From contig CM055114.1 in the NCBI GenBank assembly GCA_029204225.1, positions 11,531,634-11,595,633 of the forward strand: a DNA stretch of 64,000 bases. The letters are read 5' to 3'. Shown here piece after piece: positions 49,368 to 61,002 of the stretch. Within the stretch, counting starts at the first letter, position 1. Each line of letters begins with the position of its first letter. The notes under the pieces were generated by a model. The model made no database searches, was not told the DNA's origin, and was given only the letters and a program-made list of their open reading frames with translations. The stretch comes from Diphasiastrum complanatum (lineage: Eukaryota > Streptophyta > Lycopodiopsida > Lycopodiales > Lycopodiaceae). The position numbers were made by a program, and so were the translations under genes.

Positions 49368-49641
49368 ACTTAGAATTTGCTTTGCACAGGAACACAGATC
49401 ATGCTACACAGTAACACAGACAAAAAATCACTCTCCTCAGCAAGCTCACATAGCAACTTTCTTTCTCAAAATGAAATTACACTGTACATATAGTTGTTCA
49501 CTCAGGCAACCCATGCATAACCCAGGTTGCCGTTGGCGGGACGTGTGTCCCTTCGACTTGCCTCGTGGCGAGGCCAACTGATCCTTATCCATTATAGGAC
49601 CCACTTACAGTCACACAGTGATTCTAACTTTAATTCTAACT
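49368..49641 (-). repeat. 3' LTR of copia element
   Basis: Minus strand reads AGTTAGAATT at its start and AATTCTAAGT at its end, i.e. an inverted terminal TTAGAATT/AATTCTAA with AG...GT rather than TG...CA. The purine tract AAAGGAGAG precedes it. Confidence 0.85.
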
Positions 49642-49694
49642 CTCTCCTTTAAAGTAGAGTCACTTTTTATACAGTCATATACATAGCTTTAAAG

Positions 49695-52600
49695 TCAACA
49701 AACTTTAAATACAGAAAGGTCTGATCTAAACTTATCAAACTTTTCTCCAGTAAGTGGCTTAGTGAAAATATCAGCTAGTTGTTTTTCTGTGCTACAATGA
49801 ACAACATGAATTTCACGACTTAGCAGTCTTTCACGTATGAAGTGATATTGAATCTCATTGTGTTTAGTTCTCGCATGGAACACTGGATTCTTTGGTAGCT
49901 GAATGTCACTCTGACTGTCGCTATGTAAAGTTGTGGGATTTTTCGGCTTCATGCCAATCTCTTCCAAGATTTGTCTCAACCATATAGCTTCTTGTGCAGC
50001 ACTGCACATTGCCTTATACTCTGCTTCTGTGGTGGAAAGAGCAATTGTACTTTGCTTCTTACTAGACCAAGAAAAGCAATTACCACAAAACTGGAATATA
50101 TATCCTGTGGTGGATCTACGATCATCATAGTCACCTCCCCAGTCCGCATCCACATAGCCACACAACTCAGGTAAACCATCATGCTTCCTGTAAATCAAGC
50201 CATACTCTGATGTGCCTTTCACATAATGCAAAATGCGTTTAGCTGCTTTCCAATGCGTTTCCGTAGGTGCTGCCATAAACTGACTTGCAATGCCAACAGT
50301 ATAGCATATATCTGGTCTAGTTGTGGTAAGGTAAATCAAGCTCCCTACTAACTGTCTATATAGCGTAGCATCAAATGACTGTGATTCATCAAGCTTAGAA
50401 AGCTTTTTACCTGGTTCAATAGGAGTGTTTACTGGTTTGCAATCCTGCAACCTAAACCTGTGTAGTAACTCTTTGACATATTTCACCTGTGTTAAACCCA
50501 CTTCATGTCCTTTTTGCCACACTTCTACTCCAAGGCAGTAATGCATCAGGCTGAGATCCGTCATCTCAAATTGTTTCATGAGGTCTTTCTTGATTATGTC
50601 TATCATCTCTTGATTATTTCCCGTAATAATCAAGTCATCAACATAAAGAGCAATCAAAGCAACCATACCATCAAAGCATAAGACATATAGATTTGGATCA
50701 GAATGTGTTCTCACCATCCCCTTTGAACGAAAGTAGGCATCAATCCTGCTATACCACAGACGTGGTACTTGTTTAAGACCATAAAGCACTTTCTTCAAGC
50801 GACATACTTTATTTTCCTTTCCTTTCATTACAAAGCCTTCAGGTTGATCCATGAACACTTCTTCTTCTAACTCACCATTTAGAAAAGCAGATTTCACATC
50901 CATCTGATGCAAAGGCCAACCAAAATGTGAAGCTAAAGCAATAAGTAGACGTAGAGTATTCCACTTACACACCGGCGCAAAGGTCTCCTCATAGTCAATG
51001 CCTTTATTTTGTGCATACCCTTTGATGACCAATCTTGCTTTGTGCTTTGCTATGCTTCCATCTGCATGGTACTTAGTTCTATATACCCATTTGCAACCAA
51101 TGGGTTTCTTGCCAACTGGTGGTTCTACTAAGTCCCATGTGCTATGCTTAGCAATTGACTCCATCTCCTTTCCCATGGCTTTGATCCATATGTCATCATC
51201 CTTCGCTTCACCATAAGTCGAAGGTTCTTTGCTTTGAATAATGCTAGATAACAGAGCATAATTTGCTTCATACCTTTCAGGTAGTATCTTCTCTCTTGTT
51301 GATCTTCGTAGCTCTCCCTGGTTAGATGATCCTAGAAAGTCATCTATATCGCGGCTCTCCATCAATCTCTCAAACCACTTAGGGAGCTTTTTGTCAGGTG
51401 ATCGGCTTCCTGGTGAAAATGTATCCCACGATACATCCTTCTCCTTGCGTTTGTCACCTACAATTTCAATCCTTCTTGCACCAAAAGGTTTGTCCCTACC
51501 TCTCCAACCTGTTTCTTGAGGTTGAGTAGTAGTATCTTGAGATGTATCCTCATGTTCATCACTCGGAAGGTCAATGAATGGATCATCATCAGGTGGTATC
51601 CTCACTATGCCATTTTTCCTACTGGAGGTGTCTATCTTCTCAGCATCTTCGTCTTCATACATCTTGGATTCATCAAAGATAACATCTCGGCTTATATGGA
51701 TTTTGTTTTCGACTAGATCAAAACATCTATAGCCCTTCACGCGATCATCATATCCTAGGAATATGCACTTGATAGCCTTTACATCAAGTTTACATCTTTC
51801 TTCCTTAGGAATATGTACAAAGGCCTTACATCCAAAGATTCGCAAGTGGTTCACCTTTGGCCTCTTCTTTGTGAATGTTTCCTCAGGTGTAATTTTTGGT
51901 ATGGCAATGGTAGGACTTCTATTTTGAAGATAGACTGCCGTGCTACATGCTTCTGACCAAAAATCTTTTGGTAATTTCATCTCAGCTAGCATAGATTTGG
52001 CACTTTCCACAATCGTACGATTTTTGCGCCCAGCTACACCATTGAGAGCAGGAGCATGAGCTTGCGTAAATTGTCTTTTAATCCCACATTGATCACAAAG
52101 ATCATTGAAGTCATTACACCTATACTCACCTCCACTATCTGATCTTAGGACTTTGATCTTCTTACCTGTCTGATTTTCGACCAAGTTTTTGAAGTTCTTG
52201 AAGTTATCAAAAGAATCTGATTTCTTCTTCAAGAAGTAGATCCACGTCTTACGTGACATATCATCAATAAAGGTCATGAAATAGAAGGCTTTTCCTAAGG
52301 ACATGGTCCTCATGGGCCCGCATAAATCTGTGTGGATTAAATCTAGGATGTTCTTTGCTCTTGAAACACCCCCTTTATTGAACTTCTCTCGATGCTGCTT
52401 CCCATATATACAAGATTCGCACATCGATTTCAAGTGATCTTCTATTGTAGGCAGTCCTGTTACCATCTCCAATTTTCTCATCAAACTGAGGCTTCCCAAG
52501 TTCAAGTGACCAAGCCTCTTGTGCCACAACTCAGTTTGCGAAGGAACGGATGACACAAGTCCATGTTGCCCCTTGATTGTGGCATTCAACCTGTACAATT

Positions 52601-53258
52601 TTGTATTGGGCTCTCTTACTCCATTCGCAATAACTTTGAACTTTTGGTTCGCATCCTTCACAAAGCAACGATCATGGGTGAATTCTACTTTCAACTTGTG
52701 ATTAGTAATGATTCCAACAGAAAGTAGATTTTTCTTCAAACCTGGTACGTAAACTACCTCCCTGATCATCCTGCTTTTGTCGTCAAGCAGTTGCATTGAA
52801 ACTGTGCCTATCCCCTTGCTCATGCACACCTCACCATTTGCTTGTGAAACAGATGTTCCATTATCCAATGCCTTCAAACTACTGAACCAGTTTTTGTTAC
52901 ATGTCATGTGACTTGTGGCTCCTGAGTCAATATACCATGCTTGATCATCTTGATTAGATGACAATGCAAATATGAAGATGCTAGAGTCTTCAATCTCACC
53001 TTCATCGACAAGGTTGCCTGTTTGTTTTGGTTTTCCCTTGCCTTGTTCCACCAGGAATTTGCAACATTCACTCTTCCAGTGGCCCTTTTTACCACAATGG
53101 AAGCACTTGCCTTTCTTCTTAGTTTTGCTGGAAGATCTCTCATCCTCCTGAGACTTGGCAAATTGCTGTTTAGTCTTCTTCTTGCCCTTGCCCTTGCCTT
53201 GTTTTTGGCATGTTGCAAGTGCCTGATCATCAGTATTTTGATGTCTAGCTTTCACCAT
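49695..53258 (-). pseudogene. copia pol polyprotein (zinc knuckle, PR, IN, RT, RNase H), defective
   Basis: 1,187 codons open from a Met just after an in-frame TGA that separates it from gag. Zinc knuckle C-FH-C-GKKG-H-WKSE-C at residues 52-65; protease WYIDSGATSHMT with Asp111; GAG-pre-integrase WHKRLGHLN and CESCIYGK. Integrase has Asp in HTDLCGPM and Asp in RSDSGGEY, but the third catalytic residue is Gly410 (codon 52,029-52,031, GGG), where ERKNRT is expected. The RT palm has YVDDLIITGN near residue 870. RNase H includes LSTTEAEYKAM and the C-terminal LADIFTKPL; its CDNQSA-type motif reads SDSQSD. Long and otherwise uninterrupted, so decay is recent. Confidence 0.93.
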
Positions 53259-53264
53259 TTCTCG

Positions 53265-53807
53265 TCATTGCTCTTCCTGCATCAAGATTCCTGTGAGCTC
53301 GTCAAAGCTTGGCAATCTTTCTCTTGATGCTATTCCGCTCACAAACATCTGATAGGGTTCTGCAATGCCGCATAATGCATTATGCACCAGCTCCACATCA
53401 CGTATGCGTTCTCCAATAGAATGCAGTTCATCTCTCATTGTCTTGATTCTGGTCATGTACGCCTGAATGTGCTCTCCTTGCTCCATGCAGGCACTATTCA
53501 ACTTTGACTTCAAAAACATGATTCTTGATGGATTTGATGTCTCGAACTGCTCCTTTAGCACATCCCATGCCTGTCTGGGTGTAATAGCATCACAAATGTG
53601 GGTAATGATGTGATCCTTCACTGACAACTTAATGAAGGTCAAAGCTTTCCTCATCTTTTTGTCGAACACTTTGATGTCTGCTTCATTTGGCGGCCTTCTC
53701 TCATCACCTGTGACGACTTCCCACACATCTTTCTCCATCAGTATGTTTTTCATTTTGAATTTCCACACTGCATAGTTGGAAATCCCGTCCAATTTCGCTA
53801 CTTTCAC
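53265..53807 (-). pseudogene. copia gag, same frame as pol
   Basis: 180 codons from ATG 53,807 to a TGA at 53,265-53,267; pol resumes in the identical frame 6 nt later. The family pattern is clear: LDGISNYAVWKFKMKNIL, DVWEVVTGDE, AWDVLKEQFE, and LPSFDELTGILMQEEQ just before the stop. The stop context CAA TGA CGA could arise by C-to-T at a CpG, giving TGA from CGA. Alternatively it could be a leaky gag-pol stop, but copia elements usually make gag-pol as one frame. Confidence 0.88.
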
Positions 53808-54970
53808 TCAAAATGGACTCTCCCATGTTTGCCATCGCAAAACTGCTTAAAACTTCTGCCTTAGGCTAAGAACAGTATGTCGAGGCCAACAGTGATGTCA
53901 GAAGTTGAAAATAATGACCTGCACTTTTTTTCTTACCAGGCCACTCGCCGCTTTTCCACCAATTTGAAAGCCAAATCGGCGTCGCCTTCCGAAATGCACT
54001 CAGTCGTCAATTCCCAACAACGTGCCCAATGGAATGGTGAAACTACTTCTAGCGTACTCCGAACACTTTCTCCACTGCAACCGCTCTGTTTTGCTGTACC
54101 GTACTTGCAGGTACAGTCCGGGTGCCCTTCGTTTGGAGGTTATAGCCTTTCGTTTGGGTCAAAACGGGCAAAGGACCCAAAAATAGGGACTTTTCTAGCT
54201 TTTGAATTGTTTCTTCACTTTGAAGAAACTTCAGTCTTCACTTGTGACACCTCATCTACAAGCTCAAAGTATATCTGGGCATCGAACCAAACTCCTGCAT
54301 ATTCTAAGAACTTCGGTACACTAAGTTGTTCATCGCGTTGGACGCGCGAACTGCCCGTGACTTCCCTGCCTGCGGCCGCGCCTCCTTTCTCTCAAAAAAA
54401 TCAGATCAAGCTCTCCTGTGGATCGTTTTGAGCACGATCTGAGGCCTGGAGCAGGGTCGCCCTACTGAATCCATGACTTTAGACTGTTCAGTCAGGAAAT
54501 TCCGTGGAGAAACGGTGATTTTAGCTCAACTTGACAAAGTGGCTTTTTCACCTTTTTACCGCAAATCTGCTAGGTTAACTGTCTGGAGACAAATCTCTGA
54601 CATAAACCTCAAAATCTCTCCATGGCTCATTGACAATGTGATTAGCTTCCTTCCTGTCCTTACGGCATCCAAAATGGTGCACAAACAGCGAAGAAATCAC
54701 CAGTTATGTATAAAAACCGTAACCCCAAGTCCGGTTTCAATTTTCAGCTGGCTTCGAAATTGTCAATTTTTCGCCAAATTTTTCCCTATCTAATGCTATG
54801 CACATGCTAATAATCCCTATACTGAGCTTAGCAAGCCTCTATAAAGTAGAAACCGTGCACCAGTGCTTCTCTTTCCGTCTTCAACCCACTGTAAAACCCC
54901 GAACTCTCAGAAGACAGTTCTCCCGAAGCTCTCTTCAACGACGACACTGTATTGTGTACACTCCCTATAC
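53808..54970 (-). other. long leader of copia element
   Basis: About 1.16 kb between primer site and gag start, without sense coding potential that I recognise. On the opposite strand it holds open frames at 53,877-54,431 (184 codons) and 54,473-54,793 (106 codons) with no known similarity. Confidence 0.6.
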
Positions 54971-54983
54971 GGCTCTGATACCA
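54971..54983 (-). other. primer-binding site of copia element
   Basis: Minus strand TGGTATCAGAGCC, directly adjoining the end of the 5' LTR. Confidence 0.93.
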
Positions 54984-55258
54984 ACTTAGAATTTGCTTTG
55001 CACAAGAACACAGATCATGCTACACATTAACACAGACAAAAAATCACTCTCCTCAGCAAGCTCACATAGCAACTTTCTTTCTCAAAATGAAATTACACTG
55101 TACATATAGTTGTTCACTCAAGCAACCCATGCATGACCCTGGTTGCCGTTGGCGGGACGCGTGTCCCGTCGACTTGCCTCGTGGCGAGGCCAACTGATCC
55201 TTATCCACTGATAGGACCCACTTACAGTCACACAGTGATTCTAACTTCAATTCTAGCT
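54984..55258 (-). repeat. 5' LTR of copia element
   Basis: 275 bp, about 96% identical to the 3' LTR by eye. The inner edge reads ...AATTCTAAGT then the primer site; the outer edge on the minus strand reads AGCTAGAATTG. Confidence 0.88.
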
Positions 55259-55979
55259 TTTTAGCCATAGGAACTTGGCGCCGGCTGGATTCTGGTCACA
55301 GTGGCGCCGGGAGCAGCAGGGGCGCTGCTGGTGTCGGAGACAATGCTGGCGCCAGTGGCGCCGAAAGTAAAGCTTGTAAAGGTAGCTTTACAACATCCAC
55401 CCCACCTTTATAGAATCTGATGTCCTCATCAGATGTCAGATTAAAGTAAAGGTGTCTCCCAATTAAAATAAATATACATCGAAGCTACTTGGCACAGTAC
55501 TCAATTTACTGGCCACTTTTTATTAACATTGAAGCTGACACACCACAAGTCGGAGGCTCAGCTCTTTGTACTGAAAAATTACATAGCTTGAAAATATCTC
55601 TTTGTTTGAGAAAAGCGTAGATTTTATATCGCTTAGTAAAATCCAAGAACCTTATTAACTGGTGATAAAGGCCTTTCTATGAAATGTTTGCCCTTGTCGC
55701 TTCTGACTTTTTGACTTTGGAACTCCTTTGAGCTCCTGATTTGTCCTTGATGCACTTTGTGTTGAGCTCCCTGAGCTCCAGATTTGATCAGTTCCACACA
55801 GGTATCAAGGCTCCCTGAGCCAAAGGATTTATCGTTTCATTGCCCACTTTATGGTCCACTCTGTGCCTTGTTGCTTCTGCACCTTGATTTATCTCCTTGT
55901 CCCAGCCTGATCTTGATACTTTTCTTTCTTGGCTCTTTAAGGTAGGCAAAGGTTGAGTACTCTGCAATGCACCTCTCAC

Positions 55980-56355
55980 TTAGCTTGAAGTAGCTCTTTG
56001 AATCAGCCCAAATGTAACCATTGACCTTGTGGAGAGCCAAAGGGTCGCACCAGTTTGATCCGCGTACGAACTATCTCTTCATGTTTGTTTGAAGCACCAT
56101 GTCCGTCGCGCAAAACTTGACTTTCACAATTCCATCACTGGTCAGTTGCCTCACAGTCAAAACAAGAAGTGTACATCGAGCTTGGCTTCAAGTAGCTCTC
56201 TTTGAATCAGACACATGCACCCAGAGTTTGCACTAGTCCGATCTCAATACGAACTGTCGCTTAGCGTCCGTTCGAAATACCAAGTCTCTTATGCAAGACT
56301 CAACTTTCACAGTTCCTTCATTGATCAGCTACCTTACACGTAACACAAGCCAGTG
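55980..56355. repeat. tandem duplication, about 202 bp, in the minus-strand element
   Basis: 'agtagctctttgaatcag' at about 55,990 recurs as 'agtagctctctttgaatcag' at about 56,192. Both copies continue with 'tacgaact.tc.ctt', 'cgcaaaacttgactttcaca' or a variant, and 'tcagttgcctcaca' blocks. Short frames across it have no recognised product. Confidence 0.7.
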
Positions 56356-57255
56356 TACTCATATTTTTCCTTATCATTGTTGGTCCAGAGAAAGCCTATA
56401 ACAAGCTTTTCTTTCCACAACAAAAACTTGTCAACTTATTAGGTCCAAAGTTTGCCAGTCTTCTCGTGTGAATATGGCTAGGTCACCTTGAATTTGCCCC
56501 CGTTTTGATCAACTTTCATTCAAAATTTGCCCCAAGAGAGAGGTGTGCGTGATAGTTCCCCTCCACTTATAAAATCAGCTGATTGGACTTAGAGTAGAGT
56601 TCTTCGGACAAAAAGCCTTTCCAACACTTTGCTTCCCATCTGCTAGGATTATGGCTCGATCCAACTTGTTGCCAATCTCTGAAGAGGATCCTAGTCTTTC
56701 CCCTTTGAGGAAAAACCCAACTGATACTGGATATCACCCATGCTCAGTGAGTTTCAGTTCCGAAAGTGGCCGTCCCAAAATGAAGACCAACTGCTCCATA
56801 GAAGATCTCCCCTGAAATTGCCCTTTCCAACTTTTGACTTCTTGCTTGCGTCTCGTGGGCGTTGTCGCAAATGAAACTAACCCAAGAAATAGGCTAGCCA
56901 TCCATCCTTTGCAAACATTGAGTCGTTTCGTTGTCGTTCACGTGCGAGTACTTGAACTGCAAATCCGCCCCACAGATTCTATAGTCCTCTTTGTTTGATG
57001 GTATCAGCCTTCAAAAGAAAGGTTCCTTCTCGAGCCATCAGCTCCTTGTATCATAAGCAATCATGCAAACAAGGCAAAGCATGAGTACTAAGACTCACCA
57101 CGAATACATACAAGTAAGACACTCAGGCAGGTTTACTAACAAGTAACAAAGACAAGGTCCTCCTTTGAGATGTCCTGCCAAAGGACCTTTGCCTGGCCGC
57201 GCCCATACAAATCGATCATAGAATCAGCCCACATAGGACACCCCTCCAACTATTC

Positions 57256-57639
57256 GTGCTTTCACCATTAAGCAGCACATTGCCTCAGTCACGTCCCACC
57301 ACTTTCTGGTCGATAGCCCTTATAGCTAAACGATCGGCAGCTATCCCGCACCGGCAGCTAACCACCCGTGCTTTACACCCGAAATCGAACAGCATCTTTG
57401 TATTAATGGTTAACCTGTACAGTTCGAATATGTCGCCCCGCACCCCACAAGGTACAGACCGTGCTTTCACCTACCTAGGTAGCACTTTGCCTCATCCGTC
57501 CTACGTGCAGACAGCGCCAGGCCGAACCGCTGTCTTTGGCTTGCTTACACCTCGAGGGCAGCACTTTGACTCATCAAGTCCCCCGTTCTGCCGACCACCT
57601 CGACCGTGGACGCACCCATGCTTACATTGTGGGCAACAC
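57256..57639 (-). other. second copy of the five-stem-loop leader array
   Basis: Minus-strand homologues of the array at 13,288-13,673, in the same order. The first (57,618-57,639) reads GTGTT...AGCAT, where both changed pairs remain G-U compatible. The last is 57,256-57,278 with GTGCT...AGCAC. The second unit has AGCAA and loses one pair. Loop sequences differ more than stems in several units. Confidence 0.7.
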
Positions 57640-57736
57640 CTTGCACAATAGTTATCCTGATGAACCCCAAACAGTGGCCATTTTCGTGAGATCTGCATAG
57701 CTAACCGGCCAGTCGGCTCTGATACCACATGTAGCG

Positions 57737-58880
57737 CAGAATTTCTCATCATGCTAACATGGCCTTTTCTAAGGTTGATGAGTGTCATTTGCCACTTGGC
57801 TTTTTGGAACTTGCTTTTGCAAAATATTTTCTCCAATCTCAAAGGAATTAATTTTGATGTTTAGGGGCATCTTCACTAAATTTGATGTGTAGTTTGTCAA
57901 TTTTGTGATTTGTCTTGCAAAACATTTCCCAATTTCCAGGATAGATTTATTGAGATATCAAAACTATCCACATACTCTTAAGTATTTAGATTGTAGTGGG
58001 AAAGGATCGACTTTATTCCAAAGCATATTTGATGATGTGTTAGACGTTCTGTGATTGTTGGCTTGGACTTATGAAGTTGCATATGATGTCTCTAAAAAAC
58101 TTGGCCACAATTATTGACATTCCATATTGATTTTTCCTTCAAATAAGTTCAAATGAAATGCATGTCTTTTTTCTGTTTTTGCGAAAAGAACAACCAAGGA
58201 CTATTCCATTATGGACAAATATACATCACAAGAGAATGGGGTCATGGTCTATCCTCCTCATGGGGGCTATTCCCAATCAATTCATGCCAATGATTTCACT
58301 ATTGTTTCTTCAAGGGTAAGTGCTTACAAAAATAAGGGGCAACTCCCAAGAGTAAAGTGGCACATTATGCACGGAGGCCTTTAATTATCAAAAAATAATG
58401 TGCGTAAGGTAGAAAATTTTAGCAAGTCACTTATAATCAATACAATTATTGCTTTGCTAGAGAAGGAAAATTGACTTTAGATGAATAGATTTGTGTGATT
58501 TGGGCTAGTTTATTGTGATTAAGAATGGGATGATCTTTTGTTAGTATGTTTCCGTTTGCTCATGTAAGAAACTGATGGAGTAGACCTAAAGTATATGTCT
58601 CTTTATTTTTTCTATGACAACATTTGAATAATAACTATATATTCTTTCAGTGCATTGATTGTACAACTAAACATGTATTTTCTTGCAAATGACAGATGAA
58701 TGTTGCTACATCAACCATTGAATAGATGTTACTATGATTGTTACACTTCAGTAAGAATTCTTTATTAAAAGCATCAAATTTGAAATCTAGTTGATGAAGA
58801 TCTATTTTTAGATGAAATAAAGTAGACTCAAAATAAGTATATGCATATGATTGACTCTCAAATAAAGAGAAAAACTAAAG
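57737..58880. other. no gene; unidentified flank
   Basis: If the minus-strand gypsy-type element were complete its 5' LTR would lie here, but I see no similarity to its 3' LTR. Only short frames occur. Confidence 0.4.
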
Positions 58881-58883
58881 TTA

Positions 58884-59252
58884 GGGTGGTTTCACATGGA
58901 AGAGTCTAGGGCCATTTCAAAATTTGCACTTTCCCCCCAATTTGAAAGCCTAGGTCCTCCCAAGTCATTCCATGTGAAAGCCCTTTTCATTTGGAGAGCG
59001 AAGCATTTATTATCTAAATTCAAATTAGATAAGGTATTTATGCTAGGCCCACCACTTACCCCCCAATACTCCAAGAGGTCCAAGGTACTCCCTTAGTATC
59101 TTGGCTTAGCCCAACTTGGCACCTTTCAATGCCACCTAGGGGCAATTGTCACCCCTTGTGAAATGGGGGAAGCGCTCTTGAAGTGGATCCACCAATCAAA
59201 GTAAAGGATTTGGGCCTTTTGGACTTATCCCCCACTCCATGTGAAACCACCC
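58884..59252. mobile_element. Harbinger/Tourist-like MITE
   Basis: A 369-bp non-coding element with 17-bp perfect terminal inverted repeats (GGGTGGTTTCACATGGA at the left, its complement at the right), flanked by the 3-bp duplication TTA (58,881-58,883 and 59,253-59,255). TTA/TAA duplications and GGG-starting ends are typical of PIF/Harbinger-derived MITEs. An internal 'ccatgtgaaagccc' near 58,970 is a subterminal echo of the end. A truncated copy lies at about 1495-1765. Confidence 0.85.
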
Positions 59253-60153
59253 TTAATGTATAATTTCCCACATCATGCACAATTCAATTGCGAATGGACA
59301 TTATCAAGTAATTGTGGCAAAGTGCAACAAATCCCAAAGGCTTGGATGGTGAAAAAAAACGATAGGTGTGTAGCCAAAGAGGAGCTTAAGTTAGGTGATC
59401 TTTCAACTATGAAGATTGAGGGAGACTTATAAAGCAACAAAGGAAGGGGCAATATAAGCACTACATTTGTAAGTATCAATCCAATGGTTGGCTTAGATGG
59501 TTAGGTCTAAAGTTTCTTTGGCCCCAAGTTCAAGCCCCCCTTGGAAACCAAGATGCATTTGTAAGTATCTTATAACCATAAATATTTCATCAAAAAATGT
59601 GTAGCATATTGGGGACATAACCCCCGAGGAATATGCAATTAGATATCAAGTAGTTGAGAGGGTGCTTGATGTCCTATAACGTGTTGTGTAAGGTAAATTC
59701 TTCACTTCTAGAATCTAGTCCATCATTAACTTTAAAACAGTTCAATTAGCACACACTAATTTCATATGCTCTAATACAATAGTTGTGGTCTTGCAAGGAA
59801 ATTGCATTGCTTCACAATTGGGAGCTAGTGGCATTGATGAGAATGACTACGTTTTGTATGCTTTGTCAAACAACGAGGATGAGGATTGATATGAGATTGA
59901 GGAAGAGGGTGCCACAAGCATACTTGATAATGAACATGGTGAAGAACAAGGAGAAAATTAGATAGTAAGGTTGTTTTCTCATAAAAGATGTCTTTTTGTT
60001 AATGTTGGAATGGTAGTGTAAGCTCTAATTTAAATGAGCATTTTGATATATTCTTTAGTTGGTGTTACTCCACCTTGAAAGACATTCCCTACTACATCTG
60101 ATTTTATTTGCATAAACACATATGTAGAAGATATCGCAATTTATTATGACTAG

Positions 60154-60154
<1 letters not shown>

Positions 60155-60197
<43 letters not shown>
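60155..60197. repeat. (TG)n microsatellite, 43 bp
   Basis: Uninterrupted TG tract. Confidence 0.95.
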
Positions 60198-60203
<6 letters not shown>

Positions 60204-60930
60204 TTTATAGATGCCCATTCTAAAAGGAAACACAAATCAAAACAACATTTCGAAAGCATTCCATTTTAGGATGTACCTAGAAATAATAATTTGAAACACA
60301 TTTTTTCAAGGAAAAAAAAGTGCAATTTTTTTTCAAGTTAGTTAAAATTTAAAAAAATGGCATTGGGTTGCCTTGAATAAGGCTATTAAATTTTTTTTTA
60401 AAAAAAACCCTTTTATATATTGGAAGGGGCTAAATCATTGTAACATTCAAAAGAAATAGTATTGAAACATGGAGTTCTCTCAAAAATATAATTGAATAGT
60501 AATTTTAAAATCCTCCCCCAAAGACAATAACATATTTATGTCCTTGAATTATGTTATCATACCCTAATCCAAATGCTTCAAATAAATGTGAGCAGAAATA
60601 TCGTAAATTCAGCCTCTTTAAAGAGGATAATGACTAAAACGACTAGGTTTTTGAATGGTGTGCAAGTTTAATCAAACTATGCATCACCAAAACACATTAT
60701 AGAATCCATACTAGACTAATCAAAACTAGGTAGAAGAATTTGTAATTGTAAAGTCGTCCAATTCCATTAATTAAAAAATGAATTATGTTAATGTTTTGCA
60801 TAATAAGTAGCAACTATGTACTTCAAAAAAATGTGATTTCAATACTTGTTGTAATTTAAAAAATTTCGTTTTGATGGAAGAAAATTAAGATTCTTTTTTT
60901 ATCTACATTCTACATGTGCATAATTCATCT

Positions 60931-60934
<4 letters not shown>

Positions 60935-61001
<67 letters not shown>
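60935..61001. repeat. (TG)n microsatellite, 67 bp
   Basis: Uninterrupted TG tract of about 33 units. Confidence 0.95.

Positions 61002-61002
<1 letters not shown>

Larger units (their letters stand above)
49368..55258 (-). mobile_element. nearly intact Ty1/copia retrotransposon (-)
   Basis: About 5.9 kb with 274/275-bp LTRs, tRNA-Met primer site adjoining the 5' LTR, a long leader (53,808-54,970), gag and a 1,187-codon pol frame. It ends in a polypurine tract (49,642-49,650) next to the 3' LTR. LTRs differ at about 11 positions (about 4%), so it is clearly older than the element at 12.3 kb. Flanks TTTCA (49,363-49,367) and TTTTA (55,259-55,263) look like a target duplication with one mismatch. 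It sits inside the 3' LTR of a minus-strand gypsy-type element. One in-frame stop and a lost integrase residue make this copy defective. Confidence 0.92.
55259..57727 (-). mobile_element. non-autonomous gypsy-type element (-), internal region and LTR start
   Basis: On the minus strand: primer site TGGTATCAGAGCC (57,715-57,727), a leader homologous to 13,199-13,760 of the young element including its five stem-loops, about 1.8 kb of unrecognised sequence, and CTGATGAGGACATCAG. A purine tract GGTGGGGTGGA (55,396-55,406) follows, then an LTR beginning TGTTGTAAAGC at 55,395. After 137 bp the LTR is interrupted by the copia insertion and resumes at 49,367. No gag or pol is detectable, so it is even more reduced than its relative. 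No matching 5' LTR is seen to the right of 57,730. Confidence 0.72.

Noticed and set aside
49933-52701. Plus-strand frames opposite the copia pol gene
   Set aside because: Antisense shadows of a strongly supported minus-strand polyprotein.
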